Assembly (NCBI RefSeq): GCF_000964005.1
Contig: NZ_JXYP01000043.1
Span: forward strand, 1-33,566
DNA from: Williamsia herbipolensis
Lineage (GTDB): Bacteria; Actinomycetota; Actinomycetes; Mycobacteriales; Mycobacteriaceae
Direction: 5' to 3'
Length of the DNA: 33,566 nucleotides
Both the position numbers and the translations under genes were made by a program. Shown one piece after another: positions 8,307-16,373 of the stretch. The notes beneath the pieces are model-generated. The model had not been told where the DNA came from. It saw only the letters and a list, made by a program, of their open reading frames with translations, and ran no database searches. Numbering within the stretch: position 1 is the stretch's first letter; each line of letters opens with the position of its first letter.

Positions 8307-8680
8307 TGCGCCGATCCGGGGTCAACTAGACGGCGCAACGCCTGACGTACGCGCTCAGATTCCTCGTCACTCATCTGTTCGACGAAATGAGTGAGCACCA
8401 CATCCGACTTGCCGCCGGCATCGAACGCCTCACGCATCAGCTGGGCGCTGTGCTCCTCGCGAGACAAAGTAGGCCAGTAGCTGAACGCCTTGCCCTGGCG
8501 AATGCGGTCCAACCAGCCCTTTCGATGCAGGTTATCCATCGTCGACATCACCGTGGTGTAGGCGATGTCACGATGCTCGGCGATCTCGTCGAACACGTCT
8601 CGAACGGTCGATCGACCAGTGCGGGCCCATAAGCGGTCCATGACCACCGCCTCGAGCTCGCCGAATCCATTCACCCGCAC
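8303..8680 (-). CDS. blaI: BlaI/MecI/CopY-family repressor (copy 1)
   Basis: A 125-aa dimeric winged-helix repressor. The N-terminal half, GFGELEAVVMDRLW ... AYTTVMSTMDNLHRKGWL, is the typical recognition-helix region of the family; the C-terminal half is the dimer domain with the protease-sensitive stretch. GTG 8680 is preceded by AGGAGG at six bases. It lies about 75 bp from the operator at 8754-8770, which fits autoregulation. It has neither the C-terminal CxCx(4)CxC metal site of enterococcal CopY nor other Cys residues, so direct copper sensing is not evident. It or its paralogue at 21735 is the likely reader of all 13 TACTA-N7-TAGTA sites. Confidence 0.9.
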   Translation of the reverse strand: MRVNGFGELEAVVMDRLWARTGRSTVRDVFDEIAEHRDIAYTTVMSTMDNLHRKGWLDRIRQGKAFSYWPTLSREEHSAQLMREAFDAGGKSDVVLTHFVEQMSDEESERVRQALRRLVDPGSAQ

Positions 8681-8753
8681 CTCGCGCCTCCTGCTCGTTC
8701 CACATCCTAGGGCGCGATCGGCTCGCCTCTGCCCGTGAAACTATCTACGTACG

Positions 8754-8770
8754 TACTACGTACAATAGTA
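8754..8770. promoter_or_regulatory. BlaI-type operator 1 (TACTA-N7-TAGTA)
   Basis: TACTA CGTACAA TAGTA lies between blaI (minus) and the Met/Cys peptide gene (plus). It contains TACAAT (8761-8766), a good -10 for the rightward gene, and reads TACTAT on the minus strand, a possible -10 for blaI. It is the only site that can serve both. Confidence 0.8.
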
Positions 8771-8811
8771 GCGGGCTCGCTCCTGCGAGACCCACGACAG
8801 AGGAGGACTCG

Positions 8812-8973
8812 ATGACAGAGCTGATGACGAACCTGCAAACGTGGTGGGACTGCCACATGATGATGGCCGCCGGCCTGAAAGACATGTGTGCCGACATGGG
8901 GGACATGTGCGTCGGGATGAAGGACATGTGTACCGACATGGGGGACATGTGTGCCGGGATGAAGTGCTGCTGA
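8812..8973 (+). CDS. 53-aa Met/Cys-rich repeat peptide, probable metal-binding (metallothionein-like)
   Basis: ATG 8812 has a strong AGGAGG five bases upstream. The 53 residues include 13 Met and 7 Cys. After MTELMTNLQTWWDCHMMMAA comes a 14-residue unit KDMCADMGDMCVGM (23-36) repeated as KDMCTDMGDMCAGM (37-50), ending in KCC. Cys26, 33, 40 and 47 are exactly seven residues apart, each in a DMC triplet with further Met every three to four residues. On a helix these would form one continuous Met/Cys face between Asp residues. No signal peptide is visible, so it is probably cytoplasmic. It resembles neither MymT nor any metallothionein I know. Operator 1 and a hairpin terminator frame it. Binding of Cu(I) or a similar soft metal is inference. 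Confidence 0.85.
   Translation: MTELMTNLQTWWDCHMMMAAGLKDMCADMGDMCVGMKDMCTDMGDMCAGMKCC
8878..8961 (+). repeat. 42-bp tandem repeat, two copies, in frame
   Basis: Copies 8878-8919 and 8920-8961 differ at four of 42 positions; two of the changes are synonymous. They encode the 14-residue repeat of the Met/Cys peptide. Each copy itself contains two related 21-base halves, suggesting growth by duplication of a seven-residue unit. Confidence 0.85.
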
Positions 8974-8988
8974 TCGGCGCGTGACCGA

Positions 8989-9020
8989 GGTGGTCGGGGG
9001 TCTATCGACCCCCGACCACC
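8989..9020 (+). terminator. Strong hairpin terminator after the Met/Cys peptide gene
   Basis: A perfect 14-bp stem (GGTGGTCGGGGGTC with its complement) and a four-base loop begin 16 bases after the stop codon. No T run follows, which is common for terminators of high-GC actinobacteria. It separates the peptide gene from the iron transporter. Confidence 0.75.
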
Positions 9021-9237
9021 GTGAGCGCGGCCAAGGCCCGCTCGCAGGGTCACACCGTGGCGGGCGGTTGAGGGGGCAACTATTTCGATCGCGGCCCCGG
9101 CTCGACTGCGCAACATCAAACGGGTTGATGCTTAAGCGGATGCGCCCGGGGGCGCCGAACCGCACCTTGCCTCTCTGCCCTCCTCACCCGGACGGGCTTG
9201 GCCTCCCCGCCCGGCCGTAGGCCCCAAATTCGAATGG

Positions 9238-9256
9238 TTAGGTTTGCCAAACCTGT
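9238..9256. promoter_or_regulatory. IdeR/DtxR-type iron box
   Basis: TTAGGTTTGCCAAACCTGT matches the 19-base IdeR/DtxR consensus (TTAGGTTAGGCTAACCTAA, from memory) at 14 positions and keeps the symmetric TTAGGTT/AACCT arms. It lies about 60 bp before the substrate-binding protein start, so iron-dependent repression of the transporter is expected. Confidence 0.75.
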
Positions 9257-9317
9257 GGGTAGCATCATATTTCCAATGACGGCTGGGGAGAGTTCCCGCT
9301 GCGGAAGAGGACGGACG

Positions 9318-10358
9318 ATGAGGATGCGGATCGGACTGATGTCGGGGGTGGCGCTCGCCACCGCCGCGGTGCTGACGGTGGCAGGGTGCTCGGATTCCGG
9401 TTCGGACAACCCGACCGACTCCGGCGCCGCCAACCAGATCACCGTGTACAACGCGCAGCACGAATCGTTGACCCAGGAATGGGCCGACGCCTTCACCGCG
9501 GAGACCGGCATCAAGGTAGAACTGCGCAACGGCAGCGACACCGAACTCGGCAACCAGCTCGTGGCCGAGGGTGACCAGTCGCCGGCCGACGTGTTCCTCA
9601 CCGAGAATTCCCCGGCGATGACGCTGGTGGAGAACGCCGGGCTCTTCGCCGACGTGAACCAGGACGTCCTCGACCAGGTCCCGGGCCAGTACCGGCCGTC
9701 GAGCGGCAAGTGGACCGGCATCGCGGCGCGCTCGACCGTCTTTGCGTACAACAAGGACCAACTGACCGAGGACCAGCTGCCGAAGTCGCTGCTCGACCTG
9801 CAGGACCCCATGTGGAAGGACCGCTGGGCGGCGTCGCCGTCGGGCGCGGACTTCCAGGCCATCGTCAGCGCGCTGCTCGAGCTGAAGGGTAAGGACGCCA
9901 CCGGGCAGTGGCTGGCCGGGATGAAGGACAATGTCCGCACCTATAAAGGCAACGGCGCGGTGATGAAGGCCGTCAACGCCGGGGAGATCCCGGGCGGGGT
10001 GATCTACCACTACTACTGGTTCGGTGATCAGGCCAAGACCCGTGAGAACAGCAACAACGTCGCTCTGCACTACTTCAAGAACGAGGACCCCGGCGCGTTC
10101 GTCAGCGTCTCCGGTGGCGGCGTCCTCAAGTCCAGCACGAAGCAGGCTGCGGCGCAGCAGTTCCTAAAGTTCGTCACCGGGCAGAAGGGGCAGGCGGTCC
10201 TGCAGACCGGGACGTCGTTCGAATACACGGTGGGCAGTGGCGTGCCCGCGAATCCGAAGCTGGTTCCCCTCGCTGATCTGCAGGCCCCGCCTGTCGACCC
10301 CGCGAAGCTCAACAGCCCGCAGGTCACCGAGCTCATGACGGAAGCTGGATTGCTCTGA
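9318..10358 (+). CDS. fbpA: Ferric-iron ABC transporter substrate-binding lipoprotein
   Basis: A 346-aa periplasmic-type binding protein anchored as a lipoprotein: signal MRMRIGLMSGVALATAAVLT followed by lipobox VAGC. The mature part (ITVYNAQHESLTQEWADAF, then GSDTELGNQLVAEG) follows the FbpA/SfuA/FutA pattern of family-1 ferric-binding proteins; YHYYWFGDQ near residue 230 holds the Tyr pair that usually contacts Fe(III). I chose ATG 9318 because it starts directly at the signal peptide and has GGAAGAGGA upstream. It is first in an operon with a two-domain permease and an ATPase, under an IdeR box. Its very high GC at third positions contrasts with the envelope genes to the right. Confidence 0.9.
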   Translation: MRMRIGLMSGVALATAAVLTVAGCSDSGSDNPTDSGAANQITVYNAQHESLTQEWADAFTAETGIKVELRNGSDTELGNQLVAEGDQSPADVFLTENSPAMTLVENAGLFADVNQDVLDQVPGQYRPSSGKWTGIAARSTVFAYNKDQLTEDQLPKSLLDLQDPMWKDRWAASPSGADFQAIVSALLELKGKDATGQWLAGMKDNVRTYKGNGAVMKAVNAGEIPGGVIYHYYWFGDQAKTRENSNNVALHYFKNEDPGAFVSVSGGGVLKSSTKQAAAQQFLKFVTGQKGQAVLQTGTSFEYTVGSGVPANPKLVPLADLQAPPVDPAKLNSPQVTELMTEAGLL

Positions 10359-10380
10359 ATCTCGCGCCGATCGGCCGAGC

Positions 10381-10419
10381 GCGGTCGGGGGACGCGGTCA
10401 CGACGGGTCCCCCGACCGC
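10381..10419 (+). other. Intercistronic hairpin between binding protein and permease
   Basis: Perfect 13-base arms GCGGTCGGGGGAC (10381-10393) and GTCCCCCGACCGC (10407-10419) surround a 13-base loop. Such hairpins after the first gene of ABC operons often attenuate readthrough or stabilise the 5' mRNA, so that binding protein exceeds permease. Confidence 0.65.
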
Positions 10420-10441
10420 CCGGCCGCGCCTTCCCCGCCCT

Positions 10442-11944
10442 TTGGCCGTCGCCGCGGTGATCGTTGTGGCCGCATCGTTCATTCCGCTCGGCTACGTGAT
10501 CGCGGCGAGCATCGCCACGGGCTGGGATACCGCGTCGGCTTTGCTGTTCCGGCCCCGGGTAGGCGAATTGCTGTCGAACACCGTGCTGCTTGTCGTGGCC
10601 ACGGTGCCGATCTGCGTCATTGTCGGCGTCCTCGCCGCCTGGCTCGTCGAGCGCACCCGGCTTCCGGGGGCGAAGGTGTGGGCAGTGCTTCTCGCGGCGC
10701 CCCTGGCCGTTCCGGCGTTCGTGAACAGTTATTCGTGGGTGACGGCGATTCCCTCCCTCGGAGGGCTGCACGGCGGTGTTCTCATCGCGACCCTGTCGTA
10801 CTTCCCGCTCGTCTACATTCCGGCGGCCGCGACACTGCGCCGACTGGACCCGGCCGTCGAAGAATCTGCGCGAGCACTCGGCGTGGGGCCGTGGGCGGTG
10901 TTCTTCCGCGTCGTGGTGCCGCAGCTGCGCCTTGCCATCGCCGGCGGGGCGCTGCTGGTCTCGCTGCACCTTCTCGCCGAATACGGCGCCTTCGTCTTCA
11001 TCAGGTTCGATACGTTCACGACGGCGATTTTCGAGCAGTACCAGTCGACGTTCAACGGAGCCGCGGCGACCATGCTCGCCGGTGTCCTGGTGCTGCTGTG
11101 CCTGACCCTGCTGGTGATCGAATCGGTCGTCCGCGGCAGCGCCCGGTACGCCCGCATAGGGTCGGGTACGGCCCGCCGGGCGGTGCCCGCCGAACTCGGC
11201 TGGCGGTACTCGCCGATAGTGCTTGCGTTCCTCGGGGTGCTGATCGCAGCGTCCGTCGGTGTCCCGGTCGTCAGCGTCCTGCGGTGGCTCATCATCGGCG
11301 GGAGCGCGGTCTGGGAATGGGACGCCCTCGCGCCCGCGCTGTTCCAGACTCTCGGGTTCGGCATCGCCGGCGCCGTCGTGACGTGTGTACTCGCGTTCCC
11401 GATCGCCTGGATCTCGATCCGCCGCCGCGGACGGTTCAGCCGGTTCCTCGAGGGCGGCACCTACATCTCGAGTTCGCTGCCCGGAATCGTGGTGGCACTG
11501 GCATTGGTCACCGTCTCCATCCGCTACCTCCACCCGCTCTACCAGAGCGTGGCCGTCGTGATCGCGGGCTACGCGCTGCTCTTCCTGCCGCGTGCCCTGG
11601 TGAACCTGCGGGCCGGACTCGCGCAAGCGCCGGTCGGGCTCGAGGAGGCGGCGCAGTCGCTGGGTGTCTCACCGCTGTCGGCCTTCTTCCGTGTGACGCT
11701 GCGCCTTGCCGCCCCGGCCACGGCGGCGGGCGGGGCGCTGGTGTTCCTGGGGATCGTGAACGAGCTGACCGCCACCCTCCTGCTCGCGCCCACCGGTACC
11801 CGCACCCTTTCCATGCGGTTCTGGTCACTGAGCAGCGAGATCGACTACGCCGGCGCCGCACCGTACGCCCTGATCATGATCGTGTTGTCGCTGCCCATGA
11901 CCTACGTGCTCTTCTCCCAGTCGAAAAAGGTAGCGGGACTATGA
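10442..11944 (+). CDS. fbpB: Ferric-iron ABC transporter permease, fused two-domain
   Basis: A 500-aa inner-membrane protein with about 12 hydrophobic helices and two internal permease halves. Each half has the EAA loop that docks to the ATPase: EESARALGVGPWAVFFRV near residue 140 and EEAAQSLGVSPLSAFFRV near 400. This is the FbpB/SfuB arrangement. The start is uncertain: TTG 10442 lies just after the hairpin, without a clear ribosome site, while the frame is open back to a CTG overlapping the previous stop at 10355. The downstream ATPase start overlaps its stop (ATGA). Confidence 0.88.
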   Translation: MAVAAVIVVAASFIPLGYVIAASIATGWDTASALLFRPRVGELLSNTVLLVVATVPICVIVGVLAAWLVERTRLPGAKVWAVLLAAPLAVPAFVNSYSWVTAIPSLGGLHGGVLIATLSYFPLVYIPAAATLRRLDPAVEESARALGVGPWAVFFRVVVPQLRLAIAGGALLVSLHLLAEYGAFVFIRFDTFTTAIFEQYQSTFNGAAATMLAGVLVLLCLTLLVIESVVRGSARYARIGSGTARRAVPAELGWRYSPIVLAFLGVLIAASVGVPVVSVLRWLIIGGSAVWEWDALAPALFQTLGFGIAGAVVTCVLAFPIAWISIRRRGRFSRFLEGGTYISSSLPGIVVALALVTVSIRYLHPLYQSVAVVIAGYALLFLPRALVNLRAGLAQAPVGLEEAAQSLGVSPLSAFFRVTLRLAAPATAAGGALVFLGIVNELTATLLLAPTGTRTLSMRFWSLSSEIDYAGAAPYALIMIVLSLPMTYVLFSQSKKVAGL

Positions 11945-12981
11945 CATACGCACTCAAAGTGGAAGGGCTCGACAAGTCGTTCGGCGCCTCGACGATCCTC
12001 CGGCACGTCACGTTCGCCGTCGAGGCCGGATCCACCACGGCGATCGTCGGACCGTCCGGTTGCGGCAAGACCACCCTGCTCCGCCTGATCGCCGGTTTCG
12101 AGAAGCCGGACGCCGGCACCATCGCCCTGGCCGGCCGGGTCGTCGCGGGCGGTGGCTGGGCGCCCGCGCACCGGCGGTCGGTGGGGTACGTCGCCCAGGA
12201 CGGTGCGCTGTTCCCGCACGCCACCGTCGGCGCGAATGTCGGGTTCGGGCTGCCCCGCCGGGCCCGCACCGCGCCGAGGATCGCCGAGCTCCTCGAGATG
12301 GTGTCGCTGGACCCCTCCTACGCGGCCCGTCGCCCCGACGAGCTGTCGGGCGGGCAGCAGCAGCGGGTGGCTCTCGCCCGGGCGCTAGCCCGCGAACCCG
12401 AACTCATGCTGCTCGACGAACCGTTCTCCGCACTCGACGCCGGCCTGCGGGCAAACACGCGCAGGATCGTCGCCGACGTCCTCGCCAAGGCCGCGATCAC
12501 CACCATCCTCGTCACCCACGACCAGCCCGAGGCGCTGTCGTTCGCCGACCGGGTCGCGGTGATGAGCACCGGTTGCCTCGCCCAGATCGGCACCCCCCGC
12601 GAAATCTATTCCACCCCGATCGACGTCCCCACCGCACAGTTCATCGGCGACGCCGTCGTAATGTCGGCACATGTCGACCGCGGCCGCGCCCACTGCGCCC
12701 TCGGCGACGTGACCGTGGCCTCGAACGGCGTCCACGGAAACGCCCGAATCATGTTGCGGCCCGAACAGATCGAACTCACCTCGGACGGCGCAGGTATAAC
12801 CGGGACGGTCGTCGACGTCGAATTCCTCGGGTCGGAGATGCTGCTCGGCATTCGCCTCGACAACGCGGACGGCGTCGTCTCCGAACGGGTCACCGTGCGT
12901 CGCTTCGGTGCCACCGCCCTCACCCCGGGCGATCGCGTCGGCATCCGCGTCCTCGGCAAGGCCGTCGCGTACGAACTGTGA
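11941..12981 (+). CDS. fbpC: Ferric-iron ABC transporter ATP-binding protein
   Basis: A 346-aa ATPase that energises the FbpB permease. Walker A GPSGCGKTT (37-45), signature LSGGQ (135-139), Walker B LMLLDEP (155-161) and the switch histidine in VTHDQPEA are all intact. After about residue 240 a TOBE-like C-terminal domain follows (MLRPEQIELTS ... GSEMLLGIRL). The start overlaps the permease stop by four bases, so all three transporter genes are one unit. No gene follows within 368 bp. Confidence 0.93.
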   Translation: MTYALKVEGLDKSFGASTILRHVTFAVEAGSTTAIVGPSGCGKTTLLRLIAGFEKPDAGTIALAGRVVAGGGWAPAHRRSVGYVAQDGALFPHATVGANVGFGLPRRARTAPRIAELLEMVSLDPSYAARRPDELSGGQQQRVALARALAREPELMLLDEPFSALDAGLRANTRRIVADVLAKAAITTILVTHDQPEALSFADRVAVMSTGCLAQIGTPREIYSTPIDVPTAQFIGDAVVMSAHVDRGRAHCALGDVTVASNGVHGNARIMLRPEQIELTSDGAGITGTVVDVEFLGSEMLLGIRLDNADGVVSERVTVRRFGATALTPGDRVGIRVLGKAVAYEL

Positions 12982-13349
12982 GAGGTCGCGGCGCGTGGGG
13001 TGGTGGGATCCGCGTGTCACAACGCTGGATGCGCGCACAGGTGAGACCCGGATGCGGATCTTACGTTTCGTGGCCTGCCCCGTAGGTCCGCGAGTGTGTT
13101 GTGATCCCGGCGGCAGTGGTGATCCTTAGGTGACGCCGGGTTGTTCGGCCTGACACCGCGCTGCGTCGCGTTCGCCGATCGGCTATTCAGGCTGCGTCAA
13201 AGGGTTGGGCATCGCCGCGGGAAACATTGCGGTGGTCAATGCTGTGGCGGTGGTTGCCCCGTAGCTATGTCAGAACGTCAGCAAAACCATCACTGCGCAA
13301 CATCTCTTACGAGCGGTAACATTTCGTTATGTCGTCTCGTTGGTGAGCG
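12982..13349. other. 368-bp stretch with no recognised gene
   Basis: This separates the iron operon from the oppositely oriented L,D-transpeptidase gene. Short frames are present (for example 13141-13353, plus strand) but without ribosome sites or known motifs. I see no clear terminator or operator. It may mark a junction, since composition and control differ on the two sides. Confidence 0.45.
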
Positions 13350-14621
13350 TTAGAGTGCTGAACCTTGCTGCCAGGTTGTCCAGGGGACGCTCCAGTCTCC
13401 GTTTTGTGCCTGGGTGAGTGGGTCGCCGCCGGTGTTTCGTACCTCGACGATGTCGCCGGGTTGGGAGAAGTCGTAGAACCATTGTGCGTTGGCTGGATTG
13501 AGGTTGAGGCATCCATGAGATGTATTGGTGTTTCCCTGCGCCCAGATGCTACTTTCCAGCTGGTGTAGGTAGATGCCGTCGTTGCTGATTCGGGTTGCGT
13601 AATAGATAGTTTCGCGGTACCCGAGGCGGGAGTTGATGGGTAGACCGTACGTCGAGGAATCCATGATTACGGGATTGGATTTATCGAGGACGGTGTAGAT
13701 GCCTCGTTGGGTCCAGAACGACAGTGTCTGGCCGTTGATGGTTTCGGTTCCGCCCATGCCCATGGATGTGGGCATGGTGCGTACGAGTTTGCCGTTGTCG
13801 TAAACCGTCACCTGCTTTGTGTTGTCGTCGGCGATTGCGACGTGCGCGGGGCCGATCTGGAATGTTGTAGCCGTGTCTTCCTGGCCGTAGAGGCCGTCTC
13901 CGAGAGCTACGCCGTACACGCTGGCGGCAATTTCGACGCGAGTTCCGGGGGTGTAGTACCGCTCGGGACGCCAGTGCGCATTCTGGTCGTCGACCCACAT
14001 CCATTGTCCCGGCACTGGTGGGGTGGTGCGGACACTGAGGCGTCGTTGTGCTGCCGTGCGGTCGCTGATCGGCTCGTCGAAGTGGGCGACAACAACTATT
14101 CCGATCCCGTAGGTGCCGCCAGCGGTGATGGGGGTGCCGCCTGTCGTGGTCAGCGAGACCATGGTTTGGGTGCGAGGCTCGACTGTGGTGAAGCTGGTGG
14201 TGTCCGTGGTCTGACGACCTGTGGTGTCGCGGCTGGTCGCGGTGAGACTGTAGGTTTTGCCGAATCCGAGGGGTTCTGTCGGCTTCCACGACATTCGGTC
14301 GGGGGTTAAAACGCCGATAACGGTCTTGCCTTCCGTATTGGTCATGGCAACGCTGGCCAGCGTTCCGTTGGCGACCGAGACCGAAACCCGCCCCAGTGGG
14401 TCGACTCCCGTGCTGCCGCGGGGTGGAGTGAACGTCATGGTTGCAGGTTGCGCGGCGGAGGTTTGTGAGGAACTGGCGGCGGATCCAGGGGAGTTGCTGG
14501 GGCGGGCGGAGGTGCATGCGGCCAGTGTGCCGGTGGTAGCTGCGGCGATTCCTCCGATCAGTACCTGCCGCCGTGTCACTGTGCTGCGGCTATCGACATC
14601 TGGCCTTCTTCTCGCACACAT
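13350..14621 (-). CDS. L,D-transpeptidase lipoprotein, LdtMt2-like
   Basis: A 423-aa peptidoglycan cross-linking enzyme forming 3-3 links. A twin-arginine-like signal (VTRRQVLIGG) ends in lipobox LAAC (Cys36), so it is a lipoprotein. Two Ig-like domains (about 60-260) precede the YkuD catalytic domain (about 265-395), which has the active-site block SHGCLNL with the nucleophilic Cys and an upstream His in IYLHQLE. This matches mycobacterial Ldt architecture. ATG 14621 lies inside operator 2; the site's TACTAT (14637-14632) as -10 would start the mRNA within a few bases of the ATG, so it is nearly leaderless. GTG 14579 at VTRRQV is an alternative start. It is divergent from the multicopper oxidase. 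Confidence 0.9.
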   Translation of the reverse strand: MCARRRPDVDSRSTVTRRQVLIGGIAAATTGTLAACTSARPSNSPGSAASSSQTSAAQPATMTFTPPRGSTGVDPLGRVSVSVANGTLASVAMTNTEGKTVIGVLTPDRMSWKPTEPLGFGKTYSLTATSRDTTGRQTTDTTSFTTVEPRTQTMVSLTTTGGTPITAGGTYGIGIVVVAHFDEPISDRTAAQRRLSVRTTPPVPGQWMWVDDQNAHWRPERYYTPGTRVEIAASVYGVALGDGLYGQEDTATTFQIGPAHVAIADDNTKQVTVYDNGKLVRTMPTSMGMGGTETINGQTLSFWTQRGIYTVLDKSNPVIMDSSTYGLPINSRLGYRETIYYATRISNDGIYLHQLESSIWAQGNTNTSHGCLNLNPANAQWFYDFSQPGDIVEVRNTGGDPLTQAQNGDWSVPWTTWQQGSAL

Positions 14622-14637
14622 ACTAAGAAGCATAGTA
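14621..14637. promoter_or_regulatory. BlaI-type operator 2
   Basis: TACTA AGAAGCA TAGTA overlaps the start codon and predicted -10 of the L,D-transpeptidase gene on the minus strand; a bound repressor would block the promoter directly. Confidence 0.8.
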
Positions 14638-14701
14638 GGTCGCGGTGGCGGTGTGAAGTTGACCAGGGAGTCTGCAGGCTGGAGATAGCAAGCGACGTGT
14701 C

Positions 14702-14718
14702 TACTATGGCAACTAGTA
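14702..14718. promoter_or_regulatory. BlaI-type operator 3
   Basis: TACTA TGGCAAC TAGTA lies upstream of the multicopper oxidase gene on the plus strand. Its right half could supply a -10 (ACTAGT, 14712-14717) with initiation near 14724. Confidence 0.8.
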
Positions 14719-14725
14719 GTACGCG

Positions 14726-14749
14726 ATGTGGTGGCGGGAAGGCGACTGA
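14726..14749 (+). CDS. Possible seven-residue upstream reading frame coupled to the oxidase start
   Basis: ATG 14726 opens MWWREGD, whose TGA overlaps the ATG of the oxidase (TGATG). If transcription starts near 14724 it would be a leaderless mini-cistron feeding ribosomes into the oxidase gene. No transcript data support it and chance is possible in such a short frame. Confidence 0.25.
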   Translation: MWWREGD

Positions 14750-16299
14750 TGCGTGAGGGTGCACGAGACGGTGGTCTACCGACGGCTGGCGGCGGAATGT
14801 CGCGGCGCCAGTTGTTGGCGACTGCGGGTGTTGTCGCGTTGTCCGGTGCGGTTGCAGCGTGTTCTAGTGGCGGCACAACATCGCCGAGGCGGCGTGTGTT
14901 GCCCAACGATCCAGTGGTGGCCGCGACGGAACGGACGCGCCTCGAGGCCGGCGGCGGAACGCTCCGATCGTTCGCGCTCACCGCGGAACCTGGAACCATT
15001 GACCTCGGCGGGGTGATGGTGCCGACGTGGACGTACGGGGCAGCGGTACCCGGTCGCGAGATTAGAGTGCGCCAGGGTGAACGGCTGCGAGTCGATGTGT
15101 CCAACGCGCTCCCAGATCCCACCTCGGTGCACTGGCACGGATTGGCTATCCGCAATGACATGGATGGGGTTGCCGGGCTTACCCAGCAACCGGTGGTGGC
15201 CGGCAAAAGTCAGCGTTATGAGTTCGTCGTTCCCGATGCTGGAACTTATTGGTTTCATCCCCACGTCGGAACTCAACTTGACCGCGGGCTGTATGCACCA
15301 CTGATCGTGGAGGATCCGGCCGACGGGGCTGCCTATGACGACGAATGGGTGCTGGTTGTCGATGATTGGATCGACGGGACCGGAAGTCCAGCGACCACGC
15401 CGGACACCGTGTTGGCTGGGCTCCGCCGAGACGGAATGTCGGCGATGGGTGGTATGGATGGTACGGCGCCGGCGTCAGCGTCTGAGCCGTTGGGCTCGGA
15501 CACCGGCGACGTTGTCTACCCGTATTACCTGATCAATGGGCGGCTTCCGATCGCGGCGGATTCTCGGACTGTCCGTGCCGGGCAGCGAATTCGGTTGCGG
15601 CTGATCAACGCGGGCGGCGACACGGCATTTCGGATCGGTATCCCGGGGGTGCCGATGACGATTACTCACACCGACGGGTTCGCGGTAGAACCGACCTCAA
15701 AGGAAGCAATTCTTCTGGGAATGGGGGAGCGGGTCGACGCGATCATCACTGTCCCTCCGTCCACGACTCCGATTCTCGCCATCGCTGAAGGGAAAACTGG
15801 CTCGGCGCAGGCGGTTCTCAAGGTCGCAGGGTCGTCGCTGGGTGATACCGGTGGGGCGCTCGCCAAGCTCGCCGCGTCAGTGCCGTTTGACAGCGCGCGG
15901 GCAGCCGCGGTGACGGCAGTTCGTCTGTCGCAGAAGGCCCCCGATGTTCGACACGAACTCGTCTTGGGTGGGCCCGACGGGCAATACAATTGGACTATCA
16001 ACGGTCGCGGTTATGATCCCGCACGCGGGCTGCCTGTAGTCCAGGGGCAGCGCGTGCGATTGACGTTCACCAATCAAACCGGAATGTTTCACCCGATGCA
16101 TCTGCACGGCCACACCTTTCAAGTGCGCCCCACCGACGGCGGCGCGGGGCCGCGTAAAGACACCGTTTTGGTGCTACCCGGTGCCAGCGTCGATGTCGAC
16201 TTCGACGCCGACAACCCCGGTCAGTGGCTGACACACTGCCACAACATCTATCACGGCGAAGCCGGCATGATGACCGTGGTGTCGTACATGTCCACCTGA
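14749..16299 (+). CDS. mmcO: Multicopper oxidase lipoprotein, MmcO-like
   Basis: A 516-aa exported oxidase that probably converts toxic Cu(I) to Cu(II) outside the membrane. A Tat-type signal SRRQLLATAGVVAL ends in lipobox VAAC (Cys38). All copper motifs are intact: HWHG, WFHPHVG, HPMHLHGHTF, and HCHNIYHGEAGMM with the type-1 Cys, His and Met. The Met-bearing stretch MSAMGGMDG at about 230 could be an extra copper site. I chose ATG 14749 because GGGAAGG lies seven bases upstream; in-frame GTG 14728 is possible. Operator 3 lies directly upstream. M. tuberculosis MmcO (Rv0846c) is the nearest named relative I can cite; there the control is RicR, here BlaI-type sites. Confidence 0.93.
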   Translation: MREGARDGGLPTAGGGMSRRQLLATAGVVALSGAVAACSSGGTTSPRRRVLPNDPVVAATERTRLEAGGGTLRSFALTAEPGTIDLGGVMVPTWTYGAAVPGREIRVRQGERLRVDVSNALPDPTSVHWHGLAIRNDMDGVAGLTQQPVVAGKSQRYEFVVPDAGTYWFHPHVGTQLDRGLYAPLIVEDPADGAAYDDEWVLVVDDWIDGTGSPATTPDTVLAGLRRDGMSAMGGMDGTAPASASEPLGSDTGDVVYPYYLINGRLPIAADSRTVRAGQRIRLRLINAGGDTAFRIGIPGVPMTITHTDGFAVEPTSKEAILLGMGERVDAIITVPPSTTPILAIAEGKTGSAQAVLKVAGSSLGDTGGALAKLAASVPFDSARAAAVTAVRLSQKAPDVRHELVLGGPDGQYNWTINGRGYDPARGLPVVQGQRVRLTFTNQTGMFHPMHLHGHTFQVRPTDGGAGPRKDTVLVLPGASVDVDFDADNPGQWLTHCHNIYHGEAGMMTVVSYMST

Positions 16300-16373
16300 A
16301 CTGGCGCCTCCCGGATGCCCTGGGTCTCGCCCCCTGCGCCACGGACCGGAGTCTTCCTGGGTTCGTGGGTGAT

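Larger units (their letters stand above)
8974..9317. other. Intergenic region before the iron transporter
   Basis: This 344-bp gap holds the hairpin at 8989-9020 and the iron box at 9238-9256. A short frame from GTG 9021 (16 codons) has no ribosome site and is not called. Nothing else is recognised. Confidence 0.5.

Noticed and set aside
8303-8680. Calling BlaI copy 1 a CopY-type direct copper sensor
   Set aside because: The CxCx(4)CxC tail of CopY is absent; the family name alone does not show copper sensing.
8745-9119. A minus-strand frame rich in His, Met and Pro repeats opposite the Met/Cys peptide gene
   Set aside because: Its repeats are the complement of the 42-bp coding repeat at 8878-8961; it has no ribosome site and would run across the operator. 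It is a shadow.
13141-13353. A 70-codon plus-strand frame between the iron operon and the L,D-transpeptidase
   Set aside because: Arg/Cys-rich shadow-like translation with no start signal; it also runs into the convergent gene end.
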